Shown here: one piece after another, positions 8,240 to 17,267 of the stretch
Position numbering within the stretch: position 1 is the first letter of the stretch
Layout of the letters: each line of letters starts with the position of its first letter
From: Streptococcus equinus
GTDB taxonomy: Bacteria; Bacillota; Bacilli; Lactobacillales; Streptococcaceae
Direction of reading: 5' to 3'
Length of the DNA: 64,000 nucleotides
NCBI RefSeq assembly: GCF_900101445.1
Contig: NZ_FNKE01000001.1
Span: 496,001-560,000 of the forward strand
Translations under genes and position numbers: made by a program
Notes under the pieces: model-generated
Seen by the model: only the letters and a program-made list of their open reading frames with translations
What the model was told of the DNA's origin: nothing
Databases searched by the model: none

Positions 8240-8929
8240 ATGAAGTTAGATTTTCGAACAAAATTACTAATGACAGTTGTCATTTCCTTTGTTTTGCTAT
8301 TTGGCAATTTGCAAAGAAGCTACCCGATTATTGGTTTGATTGTAACCTTTTTGCCTTATGCATTTTTACTGTTAGAAAGAAAAGTAAGCAAAGCCCTTAA
8401 GGGAGCAAGTATAATGATTTTTGCTTTAGTATTGCAATACTATGCGGGCTTGCATGCGTTTAGCGGCATTGGAGCGTCTGTTGTGTTATTCTTTTCTATT
8501 ATCGTTTTACGGATGGGACCAGGGCTCGCTATGGGAGAATACAGCCTTTTAACGACAACCATGAGCGATTTAGTAGCTTCTTTAAAGAAATTGAAGTGTC
8601 CTGATAGCTTAATCATTCCAATATCGGTTATGTTTCGCTTTTTTTATACGGTAAAAGAAGATTATCGCCAAATTAAGGAAGCTATGTACTTGCAGGGTTT
8701 GGTGACTAGTCAATTCTTCCGTCAACCTTTACGCATGATTGAATACCGATTTGTTCCGCTTTTGATGTGTTTATCCCGCACGGCAGATGATGTGGCTATT
8801 TCGGCAACAACCAGAGGGATGGCAGTCGGTCAGGAACGTTCAAGTATTTCTAAGAGTCGCTTGAGATTACTTGATTATTTTTGGATGCTTGCCATGTTGG
8901 CTATTTTAATTTTAATGATTTGGAGTTAA
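8240..8929 (+). CDS. ECF transporter transmembrane component EcfT (CbiQ family)
   Basis: This 229-residue protein has about five hydrophobic helices and the two basic coupling motifs of EcfT/CbiQ proteins that contact the ATPases (a CLSRTADDVAISATTRGM region near the C-terminal third is typical). The frame could open at TTG 8204, but 8240 is better. The upstream codons are inside a stable hairpin, and GAGAGTG precedes 8240. It ends one base before the ATPase gene, so the pair is coupled. It anchors the S component to the ATP-driven motor. Confidence 0.85.
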   Translation: MKLDFRTKLLMTVVISFVLLFGNLQRSYPIIGLIVTFLPYAFLLLERKVSKALKGASIMIFALVLQYYAGLHAFSGIGASVVLFFSIIVLRMGPGLAMGEYSLLTTTMSDLVASLKKLKCPDSLIIPISVMFRFFYTVKEDYRQIKEAMYLQGLVTSQFFRQPLRMIEYRFVPLLMCLSRTADDVAISATTRGMAVGQERSSISKSRLRLLDYFWMLAMLAILILMIWS

Positions 8930-8930
8930 A

Positions 8931-10316
8931 ATGATGTTAAAACTCAACCATTTTTCACTAACTTATGACCAGCCAATCTTAGAAGATATCAATCTTAGTT
9001 TTAAACCAGGTGAAATCACAGTTCTAACAGGAAGTTCAGGTTGTGGAAAGAGTAGTCTTTTAAAGGCGATCAATGGGGTAATTCCTTACTTTCAGCCTGC
9101 TAAGTTATCTGGTGATATGACCTATGATGGGGAAGATTTGCTTGATTTGGATATGGCTAAAAGAAGTCAAGTAGTGGCTAGTGTTTTTCAAAATCCTAAA
9201 ACACAATTTTATGCCGTTAATTCAACGGATGAGATGGCTTTTGCACTTGAAAATCGCAATATTCCTGCCGAAGACATTTTTGAGCGTATCAATTATTACA
9301 CGGATTTATTAGAAATGCAGGATTTGCTTGACCGTGATATTTTTACTTTATCAGGTGGCGAAAAGCAATTGCTGGCTATTACCAGCGTTGCTTGCATGGA
9401 CAATGACATTTATCTTTTTGATGAACCGTCGTCATCGCTGGACCGTGAGGCAATTTCTCGCTTTAAACGCGTTTTGATAAAACTTAAAGAGCTTGGAAAA
9501 ATCATTATCATTGCTGAACATCGACTTTATTATCTGAAAGATTTGATGGACCAGTTTGTCCTTATTTCTGACAATAAAGCGCAGGTTTATCCTATTTCAG
9601 CGGTTGATGATGACTTGATTCAAGCGAAAAATTTACGTGCATTGACAGAAATCAGCAAATCTGAGCTTATCAAGACCTGCTCGTACCAAAAACAGTCAAA
9701 ATACTCTTCAGATCAGGCAAGCGGAAAGTTGGTTTGTCAACATTACAGCTATCAACACGACGACCAGCCAAAGAAAATTTTTGATTTCAATCTAGGTATC
9801 GATCAAGGCATTAACTTTATTATTGGAAAAAATGGTATTGGAAAAACGACTTTCATAAGATGCCTATCGGGGTTAAATAAGAAATTTAAAGGAAAAACTT
9901 ACTACGATAAGAAACTCGTCAAACAAAGCTATCAATGGCTAAGTGAGGTCGTTCAAGATGTGAATTATCAGCTTTTTACCGAGTCAGTCTGGTCCGAAAT
10001 CTCTCTAGTTAGTGATGATGAGTCCGCTAAAAAAGGTGCCTTAACGCAGTTTGGCTTAATCAACAAGCTAAATAGGCATCCGCAAAGCTTATCGGGTGGC
10101 GAAAAACAACGCTTGTTATTGGCTATGGCAAAAGCTTCTAATAAACCAATTATTGTTTTAGATGAGCCAACAAGCGGTCTATGCCATGGTCAAATGAACA
10201 AAATGATTGAAGATTTACAGGAAATGGCGAAAAACGGAAAAACGATTATCGTCGTAACACACGATTATGAATTAATCAAGAATTGCAAAGGCAATATTAT
10301 TGAGTTTGTTGAATAA
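8931..10316 (+). CDS. ECF transporter ATPase, two ATP-binding domains fused in one chain
   Basis: A 461-residue protein with two complete ABC ATPase domains in tandem. The first (about 1-225) has GSSGCGKSS, LSGGEKQ and DEPSSSLD. The second (about 265-455) has GKNGIGKTT, LSGGEKQR and LDEPTSG. Housekeeping ECF systems use separate EcfA and EcfA' genes. The fused form is typical of dedicated ECF operons such as this. A second ATG at 8934 could be the true start. The terminator at 10318 closes the five-gene operon that starts at 4107. Confidence 0.9.
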   Translation: MMLKLNHFSLTYDQPILEDINLSFKPGEITVLTGSSGCGKSSLLKAINGVIPYFQPAKLSGDMTYDGEDLLDLDMAKRSQVVASVFQNPKTQFYAVNSTDEMAFALENRNIPAEDIFERINYYTDLLEMQDLLDRDIFTLSGGEKQLLAITSVACMDNDIYLFDEPSSSLDREAISRFKRVLIKLKELGKIIIIAEHRLYYLKDLMDQFVLISDNKAQVYPISAVDDDLIQAKNLRALTEISKSELIKTCSYQKQSKYSSDQASGKLVCQHYSYQHDDQPKKIFDFNLGIDQGINFIIGKNGIGKTTFIRCLSGLNKKFKGKTYYDKKLVKQSYQWLSEVVQDVNYQLFTESVWSEISLVSDDESAKKGALTQFGLINKLNRHPQSLSGGEKQRLLLAMAKASNKPIIVLDEPTSGLCHGQMNKMIEDLQEMAKNGKTIIVVTHDYELIKNCKGNIIEFVE

Positions 10317-10317
10317 A

Positions 10318-10351
10318 AAATTCCCCGCAGTTAAAAGCTGTGGGGTTCTTT
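10318..10351 (+). terminator. Terminator of the ABC/ECF operon
   Basis: CCCCGCAG / CTGTGGGG stem (10323-10330 with 10338-10345), A-run before and TTCTTT after. Confidence 0.85.
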
Positions 10352-10772
10352 AATCTGTGAAAAAACGATGAATTCGCTTACAAATGATAAAAACAAGTCC
10401 AAAAAACCAAAATAGAAGGCATTTTTAGCAAATTTCATGACCAATGACACGAAGAAAGGCCAAAAAACTAGCTAAAAACGACGTTCAAAGACAAATAATT
10501 ACGAAAAAATCAGCAAAAAACATTTAAAGTAGATAAGCTATAAAACCTCAAAAAAACAGATAAATCGTCAAAATTTAACCTCATAAAGATTTGCTAAAGA
10601 CAATTTGCTATTTATCCAGCGAAAAATTTTTTCGAAAAAAGTTTTTGAGTATGAGAATAGGAAGAATAAGTAGCCAATAAAAACTAATGTGCAAAAAAAA
10701 CGCATAAAACCAAGTGTTTTTGACGATAATATAAATAGACATAAACCAGTTCTTTCTAAAATTTCTCACAAC
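10352..10772. other. Gene-free A-rich segment left of difSL
   Basis: About 420 bp with no convincing gene. The + strand is strongly A-rich, with many A4-A6 tracts. A perfect palindrome CGAAAAATTTTTTCG lies at 10620-10634. The only long frame, a 66-codon frame on the minus strand, has no ribosome-binding site and runs into the dif site, so I do not call it. The bias may reflect terminus-proximal architecture. Confidence 0.5.
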
Positions 10773-10803
10773 ATCTTTCCGAAAAACTGTAATTTTCTTG
10801 AAA
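10773..10803 (+). other. difSL chromosome dimer resolution site
   Basis: The 31 bp beginning ATCTTTCCGAAAA and ending TTTTCTTGAAA match the streptococcal/lactococcal difSL pattern as I remember it, with two unequal XerS-binding arms around a short centre. It lies 55 bp before xerS, the standard linkage in streptococci. difSL marks the replication terminus, where XerS, helped by FtsK, resolves chromosome dimers. The switch of gene orientation around this point agrees. Confidence 0.9.
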
Positions 10804-10826
10804 AACAAATCGGTCTATGATAAACT
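10798..10826 (+). promoter_or_regulatory. Probable xerS promoter overlapping difSL
   Basis: TTGAAA at 10798-10803, 17-bp spacer, TAAACT at 10821-10826. The -35 is the last six bases of the difSL right arm, so XerS bound at dif could repress its own gene. Confidence 0.5.
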
Positions 10827-10858
10827 ACTATTATAAAGACATCTAGGGAGATTTTTAG

Positions 10859-11929
10859 ATGAAACGTGAAAAATTACTCGAAAAAATTGATGAACTCAAG
10901 ACAATCATGCCTTGGTATGTCCTAGACTATTACCAATCAAAACTTTCTGTGCCCTACAGTTTTACAACCTTGTACGAATACCTCAAGGAATATAGACGAT
11001 TTTTCGAATGGATTCTCGAATCTGGTATTTCAAATGCCAATCAGATTGCTGATATTGATTTAAGCACTTTAGAGCATTTATCCAAAAAAGATATGGAATC
11101 CTTCGTTCTTTATCTTCGTGAACGACCTTCTTTAAACACCTATTCAACTAAGCAAGGGGTTTCACAAACCACTATCAATCGTACCTTATCAGCACTTTCA
11201 AGCTTATTTAAGTACCTGACAGAAGAGGTTGAGGATGAAAATGGTGACCCCTACTTCTATCGAAATGTCATGAAAAAGATATCAACGAAGAAAAAGAAAG
11301 AAACCCTGGCAGCTCGCGCTGAAAACATCAAAGGAAAGCTCTTCTTGGGTGATGAAACAATGGCCTTTATCGAGTATATCGATAAAGAGTACCAAAATAA
11401 ACTCTCTCACCGTGCCCTCTCCTCCTTCCAGAAGAACAAAGAGAGAGATTTGGCAATTATTGCCCTACTTCTTGCTTCAGGTGTTCGATTATCAGAGGCG
11501 GTTAATCTTGATTTGAAAGATTTGCACTTGAATATGATGGTCATCGAAGTCACTCGTAAAGGTGGCAAACGCGATTCTGTGAATGTTGCTGCTTTTGCCA
11601 AACCTTATCTTGAAGATTATTTGAAAATCCGTGCACCGCGCTATAAAGCAGAAAAACAAGATCAAGCACTATTTTTAACAGAATACCGTGGTGTTCCAAA
11701 TCGTATTGATGCATCAAGTATCGAAAAATTGGTAGCTAAATACTCACAAGATTTCAAAGTACGTGTAACCCCCCACAAACTTCGCCACACCTTGGCAACC
11801 AGATTGTATGGCGCTACTAAATCTCAAGTTTTGGTCAGCCACCAATTGGGACATGCTAGTACTCAGGTAACTGACCTATATACCCACATCGTTAACGATG
11901 AACAAAAGAATGCCCTTGATAAATTGTAA
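10859..11929 (+). CDS. xerS: Tyrosine recombinase XerS
   Basis: This 356-residue tyrosine recombinase has an N-terminal SAM-like core-binding domain (about 15-130) and a C-terminal catalytic domain. Catalytic residues are visible in order: Arg in [11 protein letters not shown], Lys in TRKGGKRD, His-x-x-Arg in [10 protein letters not shown], His in QLGHAS and the nucleophile Tyr in VTDLYTHI. Single-recombinase XerS replaces XerC/XerD in streptococci and lactococci and acts at difSL during division. The length is usual for XerS. AGGGAG precedes the ATG, and a strong terminator makes it monocistronic. Confidence 0.97.
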   Translation: MKREKLLEKIDELKTIMPWYVLDYYQSKLSVPYSFTTLYEYLKEYRRFFEWILESGISNANQIADIDLSTLEHLSKKDMESFVLYLRERPSLNTYSTKQGVSQTTINRTLSALSSLFKYLTEEVEDENGDPYFYRNVMKKISTKKKKETLAARAENIKGKLFLGDETMAFIEYIDKEYQNKLSHRALSSFQKNKERDLAIIALLLASGVRLSEAVNLDLKDLHLNMMVIEVTRKGGKRDSVNVAAFAKPYLEDYLKIRAPRYKAEKQDQALFLTEYRGVPNRIDASSIEKLVAKYSQDFKVRVTPHKLRHTLATRLYGATKSQVLVSHQLGHASTQVTDLYTHIVNDEQKNALDKL

Positions 11930-11934
11930 AAAGT

Positions 11935-11964
11935 AATCTGGACTCATTACAGTCCAGATTTTTA
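11935..11964 (+). terminator. Terminator of xerS
   Basis: AATCTGGACT / AGTCCAGATT perfect 10-bp stem with loop CATTAC, then T-rich tail. Confidence 0.92.
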
Positions 11965-12031
11965 TATATAAGCTTTAATTTCAAAGACCGTAAAATCTTT
12001 ATTTTACATAAATAATATTATGTTTATAAAA

Positions 12032-12712
12032 TTAAACTTCTAAAGGTTTAAAGTTCCCAACGATTTTTCCAATGATTCTCGGATTTTCATCGTAAGGAGC
12101 GAATTTATCAGCGTAATGATTGTTAAGTGATACTAAGCGCAGCCCATCTTCTTCACGGTAAACTTTCTTGATGTAGGTTTGCCCATCCCAATCAACCGCA
12201 TAAATGGCACCATCGTAATCAAATCCAGTTTGCTTGATGAGAACGACTTCACCATTAAGATAAGTTGGTTCCATCGAATCACCAAATACCCAAGAGGCAA
12301 AATCATGATCTAGTTGCTCATCGTAAAAGACGGTATCGTAATTGCCATCCCCAAAATAAGAATAACCAGTACCTGCAGATAATTTTTCAAAGACCTTGTA
12401 GGCATAAAGTTCTGGTAAAGGTTTGACAGCTTCTTGCATGTGTAGCAAATCTTGCGCGTAATTTTCTAACTTAGTCTGGTTATCAGGTGTTAGTTTTAAG
12501 TAGGTGTTGACAATATCGTATTCTGAGAGGAAATATGTTGTATCAACCTTAAAAATCTGGCTTAATTGTTCTAAGTTTTTTTGGTTAGGTTTAGTTTTTC
12601 CATTCTCCCAATTAAAATAGGAAGCTCTTGATAACTGTAATAACTTTGCTAAATCAGCTTGCGAATACCCTTTTTCTTGACGTAGTTTTCTTAACTTTTC
12701 TCCAGAAAACAT
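12032..12712 (-). CDS. hdiR: HdiR-like XRE repressor with self-cleaving S24 (LexA-type) domain
   Basis: A 226-residue repressor with an XRE helix-turn-helix at 5-60 (YSQADLAKLLQLSRASYFNWENG) and a C-terminal S24 peptidase fold. The cleavage dipeptide Ala-Gly is in KLSAGTGY, the nucleophile Ser in GDSMEPT and the general-base Lys in YIKKVYRE. This is the layout of HdiR, the RecA-responsive regulator that partly stands in for LexA in lactococci and streptococci. By homology it represses DNA-damage genes until RecA filaments trigger autocleavage. A palindrome over its own promoter suggests autoregulation. GGAGGAGCTC precedes the ATG at 12712. Confidence 0.85.
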   Translation of the reverse strand: MFSGEKLRKLRQEKGYSQADLAKLLQLSRASYFNWENGKTKPNQKNLEQLSQIFKVDTTYFLSEYDIVNTYLKLTPDNQTKLENYAQDLLHMQEAVKPLPELYAYKVFEKLSAGTGYSYFGDGNYDTVFYDEQLDHDFASWVFGDSMEPTYLNGEVVLIKQTGFDYDGAIYAVDWDGQTYIKKVYREEDGLRLVSLNNHYADKFAPYDENPRIIGKIVGNFKPLEV

Positions 12713-12726
12713 GAGCTCCTCCTTTT

Positions 12727-12776
12727 GTCAGTTTATAAACTAACAATATTATAAAAAATATTCAGCAAAAAAGCAA
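12727..12776 (-). promoter_or_regulatory. hdiR promoter with palindromic operator
   Basis: Reading leftward: TTGCTT (12776-12771), 17-bp spacer, TATAAT (12753-12748). The palindrome AGTTTATAAACT at 12730-12741 sits at the predicted start point and extends to GTnAGTTTATAAACTnAC (12727-12744). A repressor bound there would block initiation. Binding by HdiR is inference. Confidence 0.75.
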
Positions 12777-12795
12777 GATGTAAAAATCTTGCTTT
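12764..12795 (-). terminator. Terminator of the Bce operon, overlapping the hdiR promoter
   Basis: AAAGCAAGAT / ATCTTGCTTT stem with T6 on the minus strand. It follows the kinase stop codon directly and contains the hdiR -35 box. Confidence 0.8.
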
Positions 12796-13741
12796 AACGT
12801 TTTTTGGGAGTGATATACACTTGAGTTCCTTTGTCTATTTGGCTTTGAATGCTGATGTCGAGATTAAGGCTATCTAGAACTTGTTTTGTCATGTAAAGCC
12901 CCAATCCTGTAGCTTTTTGGTGTTCGTGTCCGTTAAAACCAGTAAAGCCTTCTTCAAAAATCCGTGGTAAATCTTCTTCTAGTATTCCAATACCATCATC
13001 TGATATTTCAATACTAGCTTGAGAAATGCGGATGATGATTTTGCCGTTATCTTTCGAATACTTAATGGCATTATCAATTATTTGTGTCAGTGCGAAGGTC
13101 ACCCATTTTTTATCAGACTTGAGTTTCCAATCACCTGTCACCTCAACAGAGAGATGTTTTAACAAACAAGGAATGCGGTATTTTTTGATAATTGAGATTG
13201 TAATCTCCTTGACGGATAGTCTTTCAAAACGAAAATCATCTTTATTTTGACTGAATTTCAAGTAATTTAATAGGGTGTCTAGATAATTTTGAAGACGACT
13301 TAATTGTTGCTCGACTTCTTTTGACTCAAGTTGATTAGTCTGTGCCATCAATGATAAAGCTGATAGAGGAACTTTCATTTGGTGAGACCACATTTTGATG
13401 AGATTCTGAGTATCTTCCATCTGTGTCTGAATGGCTAGAAGATCACTGGCATGCGCTTCTTTTTGCTTACAAATAATAGCTTTAAAGGCTTTTTCTGATG
13501 GGAGATTGAAGTCATCCAATTCTTTTACATAAATAAATTGTTGTAAAATCAACTGTTTCTTTTTAAATTTGAAGTATTGCCAAATGCTAATGAAAATTAG
13601 TATTGTGATACTAATACTAAAGCTTACTCTGAAGTAAGTTACTGGCAAGTGAAATAACATAAAGGTCAGGAAAAATGAAATGGTTAATATGGCATAGGTA
13701 AGGTACCAAATGCCGTATTCTTTAAAAAACTGTCGAATCAT
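12794..13741 (-). CDS. bceS: BceS-type intramembrane-sensing histidine kinase
   Basis: A 315-residue sensor kinase with two transmembrane helices (about 12-33 and 40-56) joined by only a few residues, so it has no extracellular sensor domain. The phospho-acceptor is His120 (MWSHQMKVPLSAL); an N-box and a GLGLYM G-box follow in the ATPase domain. Kinases of this kind sense bacitracin or lantibiotics through the transport activity of their partner ABC transporter, encoded just upstream. It overlaps the regulator gene by four bases (ATGA). The gene order ATPase, permease, regulator, kinase matches mbrABCD of S. mutans. Confidence 0.9.
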   Translation of the reverse strand: MIRQFFKEYGIWYLTYAILTISFFLTFMLFHLPVTYFRVSFSISITILIFISIWQYFKFKKKQLILQQFIYVKELDDFNLPSEKAFKAIICKQKEAHASDLLAIQTQMEDTQNLIKMWSHQMKVPLSALSLMAQTNQLESKEVEQQLSRLQNYLDTLLNYLKFSQNKDDFRFERLSVKEITISIIKKYRIPCLLKHLSVEVTGDWKLKSDKKWVTFALTQIIDNAIKYSKDNGKIIIRISQASIEISDDGIGILEEDLPRIFEEGFTGFNGHEHQKATGLGLYMTKQVLDSLNLDISIQSQIDKGTQVYITPKKR

Positions 13742-14400
13742 TTTAACAGATAACCTACTCCTCTCACGGTGTGAATGCGGTCAAATCCTAGCGGCTGTAC
13801 TTTTTTGCGTAAGCGAGTCATGTTGACACTTAGGGTATTTTGGTCAATAAAGCTTTCATTTTCCCACAATTTCTCTAGCAGCTCTTCCTTTGGCACCACT
13901 TGATTTTGGTGTTCAAATAAAATGCTAAGGATTTTGTTTTCAGTCGGAGAAAGATTAATTTGCTTGCTCCCATTTGATAGAATCCCTTCACGGGATAACG
14001 AAAATTCATCGAGTTGATAGCTGTCAGAAGTGAATTGATAGGCTCTGCGCAAAAAAGCTGATATCTTAGCATCTAAGATGGCCAATGAGAAGGGTTTAGA
14101 AATGAAATCATCTCCTCCCATATTCAATGCCATGACGGTATCCATTTCATCATCACTGGATGAAATAAATATAATTGGCAAGGTCATGGTTTTACGAATC
14201 TCAGTCGTCCAATAAAAACCATTAAAATAGGGCAAAGTGATATCCATTAGAATCAAATCCGGGGTGATTTCTTCGATTTCTTGCTTAATCGCACGAAAAT
14301 TATTAACGCTATAGACATCATAAACTTTGCTTAAATGCTGTTTTAATAAGGTTACAATGGTATTGTCATCTTCTACGATATAAATTTTTCCTTGTTTCAT
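13738..14400 (-). CDS. bceR: BceR-type response regulator (OmpR family)
   Basis: This 220-residue regulator has a receiver domain (1-115; acidic pocket Glu10-Asp11-Asp12, phospho-acceptor Asp53 in LILMDITLP, conserved Lys in SKPFSL) and a winged-helix DNA-binding domain ending in RIHTVRGVGYLL. It is coupled to the kinase gene by a 4-bp overlap. BceR proteins bind TNACA-N4-TGTAA. A perfect copy lies at 17592-17605, ahead of two small genes and the transporter genes, so it probably controls the whole operon. Confidence 0.9.
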   Translation of the reverse strand: MKQGKIYIVEDDNTIVTLLKQHLSKVYDVYSVNNFRAIKQEIEEITPDLILMDITLPYFNGFYWTTEIRKTMTLPIIFISSSDDEMDTVMALNMGGDDFISKPFSLAILDAKISAFLRRAYQFTSDSYQLDEFSLSREGILSNGSKQINLSPTENKILSILFEHQNQVVPKEELLEKLWENESFIDQNTLSVNMTRLRKKVQPLGFDRIHTVRGVGYLLK

Positions 14401-14461
14401 AGTTTCATTTTAGCAAAATAATTGTATGTAGTTTTGTCTTGTTAAAGAAAGTAGTTTTTTA

Positions 14462-16450
14462 TTAACGTTCGATAATCTTGTAGTAAGTTCGACTAGTTAA
14501 TTTGTAGATAAAGAAGTAAATGATAATGATACAAAATATTGTAATACCACTGATAATCAGTGTACCTGATCCTTCTACTCCAAAGAGTAAAAGCATTTGT
14601 TTTAACATGGTTAAGGCGACAATAAAGTGGATAATAGCAAAGCCGAGTGGCATAAAGAACATTAGCAATGTTTGTGAGTTAATAGCCTGTTTGACAGCTT
14701 CTTTACTCATACCGACTTCTTGGAGAATCTTATAAGATTTTTTATCTTCAATTCCTTCGGTACGTTGCTTGTAGTAAATAATCAAGGCTGCACCGAGCAA
14801 GAAACTAAGTCCAAGCAAGAATCCAGTGAAGAGGAAACCACCCGTAACGGTATATAGGGTATCCATGTATCCTTTTCTCGTCTCAACAACTCCCTGAATA
14901 GAGTCATCTTTTGAAGCCGAATCAATTGATTTATTAATTGTTGAGACTTCCTTTGGTGAGAGGTTAACAAAGGCTGAATAAGAATGTTGAGCCATCAACT
15001 CATGTTCTTTGAAAAGATTTATAACTTCTTCCATGACTGAATCATTACTGAAGATAATAACTCCAGGATTATAACTATTTTTAATTTCAGGGAAGTTAAT
15101 GTTCTTAAAGTTTTTTACGTTTTCAAATTTTCTATCAAACAAAGTCAATGTTTCAAGTTGGCTATCACCTTTTTGTTTGTAAAAGGCAACTTGATTATCT
15201 TCTAAGTCAGGCATATCATTACCAAAAGATTTGATAACATCTTGTGTTGTAAGATAGATAGAGCCAAATTTATTAATTTCTGGATGTTTGACTAAATCAT
15301 CGGTCAATGTCAGTGATTTACCAGTTGGAACGGAAAACATTGATGATACAGTTTGATAAATGATGTATTCATCGTCAGACTTGTTGAGTTTGTCTGTAAC
15401 TTGCTCTTGGAATTTTTCCTTAAGCTCCCCTTCTGAGACTACTTTGGCATTTGGATCAGTATAGCCATAATCAGCAAATGTAATTTTTGTATTTTTTGGA
15501 AACATTTCATTTGCTTGTTTCTGACTACTAAAATACAAACTTGATGTTGTGGCAATGGTTACAAAAGACATTGTAGCTAGCAAAGTGATGTTAGCAAGCC
15601 CGATAGCATTTTCTTTCATTCTGAAAATCATCTGCGATGTTGTCACAAAGTGTTTTGGTTTGTAAAAATAGTTTTTATTTTTACGACGGCGTTTAAGATA
15701 CCAAGTCATAAAGCTAACGTAAAAGAGGTAAGTGCCAATAATTACCAAAACAACTGCGATAAAGAAACGATAGACAACAACTAGTGCAGTAACTGTTTGA
15801 GAGGAAATAGATAGATAATAACCTGAACCAAGACTGATAAGACTTAGTAGGGCAAATAGAATATTACCACGAGGTTCTTTTTCACCTTTCTCTTGGCGTT
15901 TAAACAAAGCAAGAGGTGATGAACGATAAATGATAACAATATTAATGACTTCTAGCAAAGCAAAGATAGCGGCGAAGGCTACTGATGCCAAAATAAATGC
16001 TAGCGGCGATAATCCGATAATGAATTTATTATAGTGCAAAAGATTCACAAAGATAAGGTAAAAAACTTGTGAAAAGACTGCGGAAAGCACACTACCAAGT
16101 AAGATAACACCTACAAAAATGATTGCTAATTCAATAGATGATACCAGACCAACTTGACTTCGGTTCATCCCAAGGATATTGTAAAGACCAAACTCTCTAC
16201 TTCTTTGCTTGAGCAAGAAATTATAACTATAGATTTCCATGATGACCGTAAAAATCATCAGAACAACGATTGCAAGTCCTAAAACAGTATTACTGTACTG
16301 CATCTCCATTGATACTGGACTATAAATAAGCAATAACGTTGAACAGTCAAGGACGAAAAGTACCACACTGGCAAGTAAAAATGGTCCAAAAATATCAAGT
16401 GACTTTTTCAAATTTGACCAAGCTAGTTTAGCGTAGAACATCTTATTCAC
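14462..16450 (-). CDS. bceB: BceB-type ABC transporter permease of antimicrobial-peptide detoxification
   Basis: A 662-residue FtsX-superfamily permease with about ten helices. A large extracellular domain (about 310-520) separates helix 7 from helix 8, the hallmark of BceB proteins, and forms the substrate-binding region. With BceA it releases lipid II-cycle inhibitors such as bacitracin or lantibiotics from their targets. It also signals to BceS. The GTG/ATG start at 16450 overlaps the ATPase gene by 8 bp. Actual peptide specificity cannot be predicted, because the extracellular domain is variable. Confidence 0.9.
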   Translation of the reverse strand: MNKMFYAKLAWSNLKKSLDIFGPFLLASVVLFVLDCSTLLLIYSPVSMEMQYSNTVLGLAIVVLMIFTVIMEIYSYNFLLKQRSREFGLYNILGMNRSQVGLVSSIELAIIFVGVILLGSVLSAVFSQVFYLIFVNLLHYNKFIIGLSPLAFILASVAFAAIFALLEVINIVIIYRSSPLALFKRQEKGEKEPRGNILFALLSLISLGSGYYLSISSQTVTALVVVYRFFIAVVLVIIGTYLFYVSFMTWYLKRRRKNKNYFYKPKHFVTTSQMIFRMKENAIGLANITLLATMSFVTIATTSSLYFSSQKQANEMFPKNTKITFADYGYTDPNAKVVSEGELKEKFQEQVTDKLNKSDDEYIIYQTVSSMFSVPTGKSLTLTDDLVKHPEINKFGSIYLTTQDVIKSFGNDMPDLEDNQVAFYKQKGDSQLETLTLFDRKFENVKNFKNINFPEIKNSYNPGVIIFSNDSVMEEVINLFKEHELMAQHSYSAFVNLSPKEVSTINKSIDSASKDDSIQGVVETRKGYMDTLYTVTGGFLFTGFLLGLSFLLGAALIIYYKQRTEGIEDKKSYKILQEVGMSKEAVKQAINSQTLLMFFMPLGFAIIHFIVALTMLKQMLLLFGVEGSGTLIISGITIFCIIIIYFFIYKLTSRTYYKIIER

Positions 16451-17195
16451 CTCCTAAAAGAGCTGTCATGGCGAGTGAAATGTCTTTACTAAATTCTTGA
16501 TTGGTTTTATTGCCACGGTAAATTTGGTGGAAAATACGACCATCTTTGATAAAAAGTACACGTTTAGCATGGCTTGCGGCATTGGCTGAGTGAGTCACCA
16601 TAAGTATTGTTTGACCATAGCTGTTAATGTCTTCGAAAAGATTTAAGATATCTTCAGAATTGCGATAATCTAGTGCTGCTGTTGGTTCATCAGCTAAAAG
16701 CAATTGCGGATTTGTTATCAAACTACGAGCAATCGCAACACGTTGTTTTTGACCACCAGATAATTCAAAAGGGCGTTTTTCAAGCAACTCTTCAATGTGT
16801 AATTTTGGAGCAAGTGTTGCAATACGTTTTTCCATTTCTTGATGATGAACTCGACCAAGAACTAAAGGCAAGAAAATATTGTCTTTAACAGACAAAGTGT
16901 CGAGCAAGTTAAAATCTTGAAAGACAAAGCCGAGATTTTTTAAACGGAATTCAGCAAGTTTACTTTCTTTGATTTTAGTGATTTCTTCCCCGTTTAAAAT
17001 AACTGACCCATTGGTTGGCTTTTCTAGTGTTGCTAAGATGTTTAGCAAGGTTGTTTTACCTGATCCTGATTCTCCCATAATTGCGATGAACTCATTTTCG
17101 TCAACTTTAAAGTCGACATCTTGCAAAGCTCGTGTCACTTCTTTTGAAAAGCGTGTGCGAAAAACTTTCTCGAGGTGATTGATTTCCAGTAACAT
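16443..17195 (-). CDS. bceA: BceA-type ABC transporter ATPase
   Basis: A 250-residue ATP-binding subunit of the MacB/BceA class with Walker A GESGSGKTTL, Q-loop VFQDFNLL, signature LSGGQKQRVA and Walker B LLLADEPTAALD. It powers the BceB permease. AAAGGAG precedes the start, and a TATAAT at 17213-17218 could give a local promoter, but the gene also lies only 72 bp behind two small membrane-protein genes preceded by a BceR box. Read-through from that upstream promoter is likely. Confidence 0.92.
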   Translation of the reverse strand: MLLEINHLEKVFRTRFSKEVTRALQDVDFKVDENEFIAIMGESGSGKTTLLNILATLEKPTNGSVILNGEEITKIKESKLAEFRLKNLGFVFQDFNLLDTLSVKDNIFLPLVLGRVHHQEMEKRIATLAPKLHIEELLEKRPFELSGGQKQRVAIARSLITNPQLLLADEPTAALDYRNSEDILNLFEDINSYGQTILMVTHSANAASHAKRVLFIKDGRIFHQIYRGNKTNQEFSKDISLAMTALLGGE

Positions 17196-17212
17196 AATTT
17201 CTCCTTTTTTTC

Positions 17213-17218
17213 ATTATA
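17213..17218 (-). promoter_or_regulatory. -10 element upstream of bceA
   Basis: TATAAT on the minus strand, 18 bp before the bceA start, without a recognisable -35. It is either a weak constitutive or an activator-dependent promoter. Confidence 0.45.
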
Positions 17219-17267
17219 CCTTTTCAAGCTCAGAAATGCTTAGTTAGTCTTTACTTTTTAAAACTTT

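Noticed and set aside
10608..10808. 66-codon frame on the minus strand left of xerS
   Set aside because: No ribosome-binding site, composition equal to the surrounding A/T-rich gap, and its first codons are the difSL site itself.
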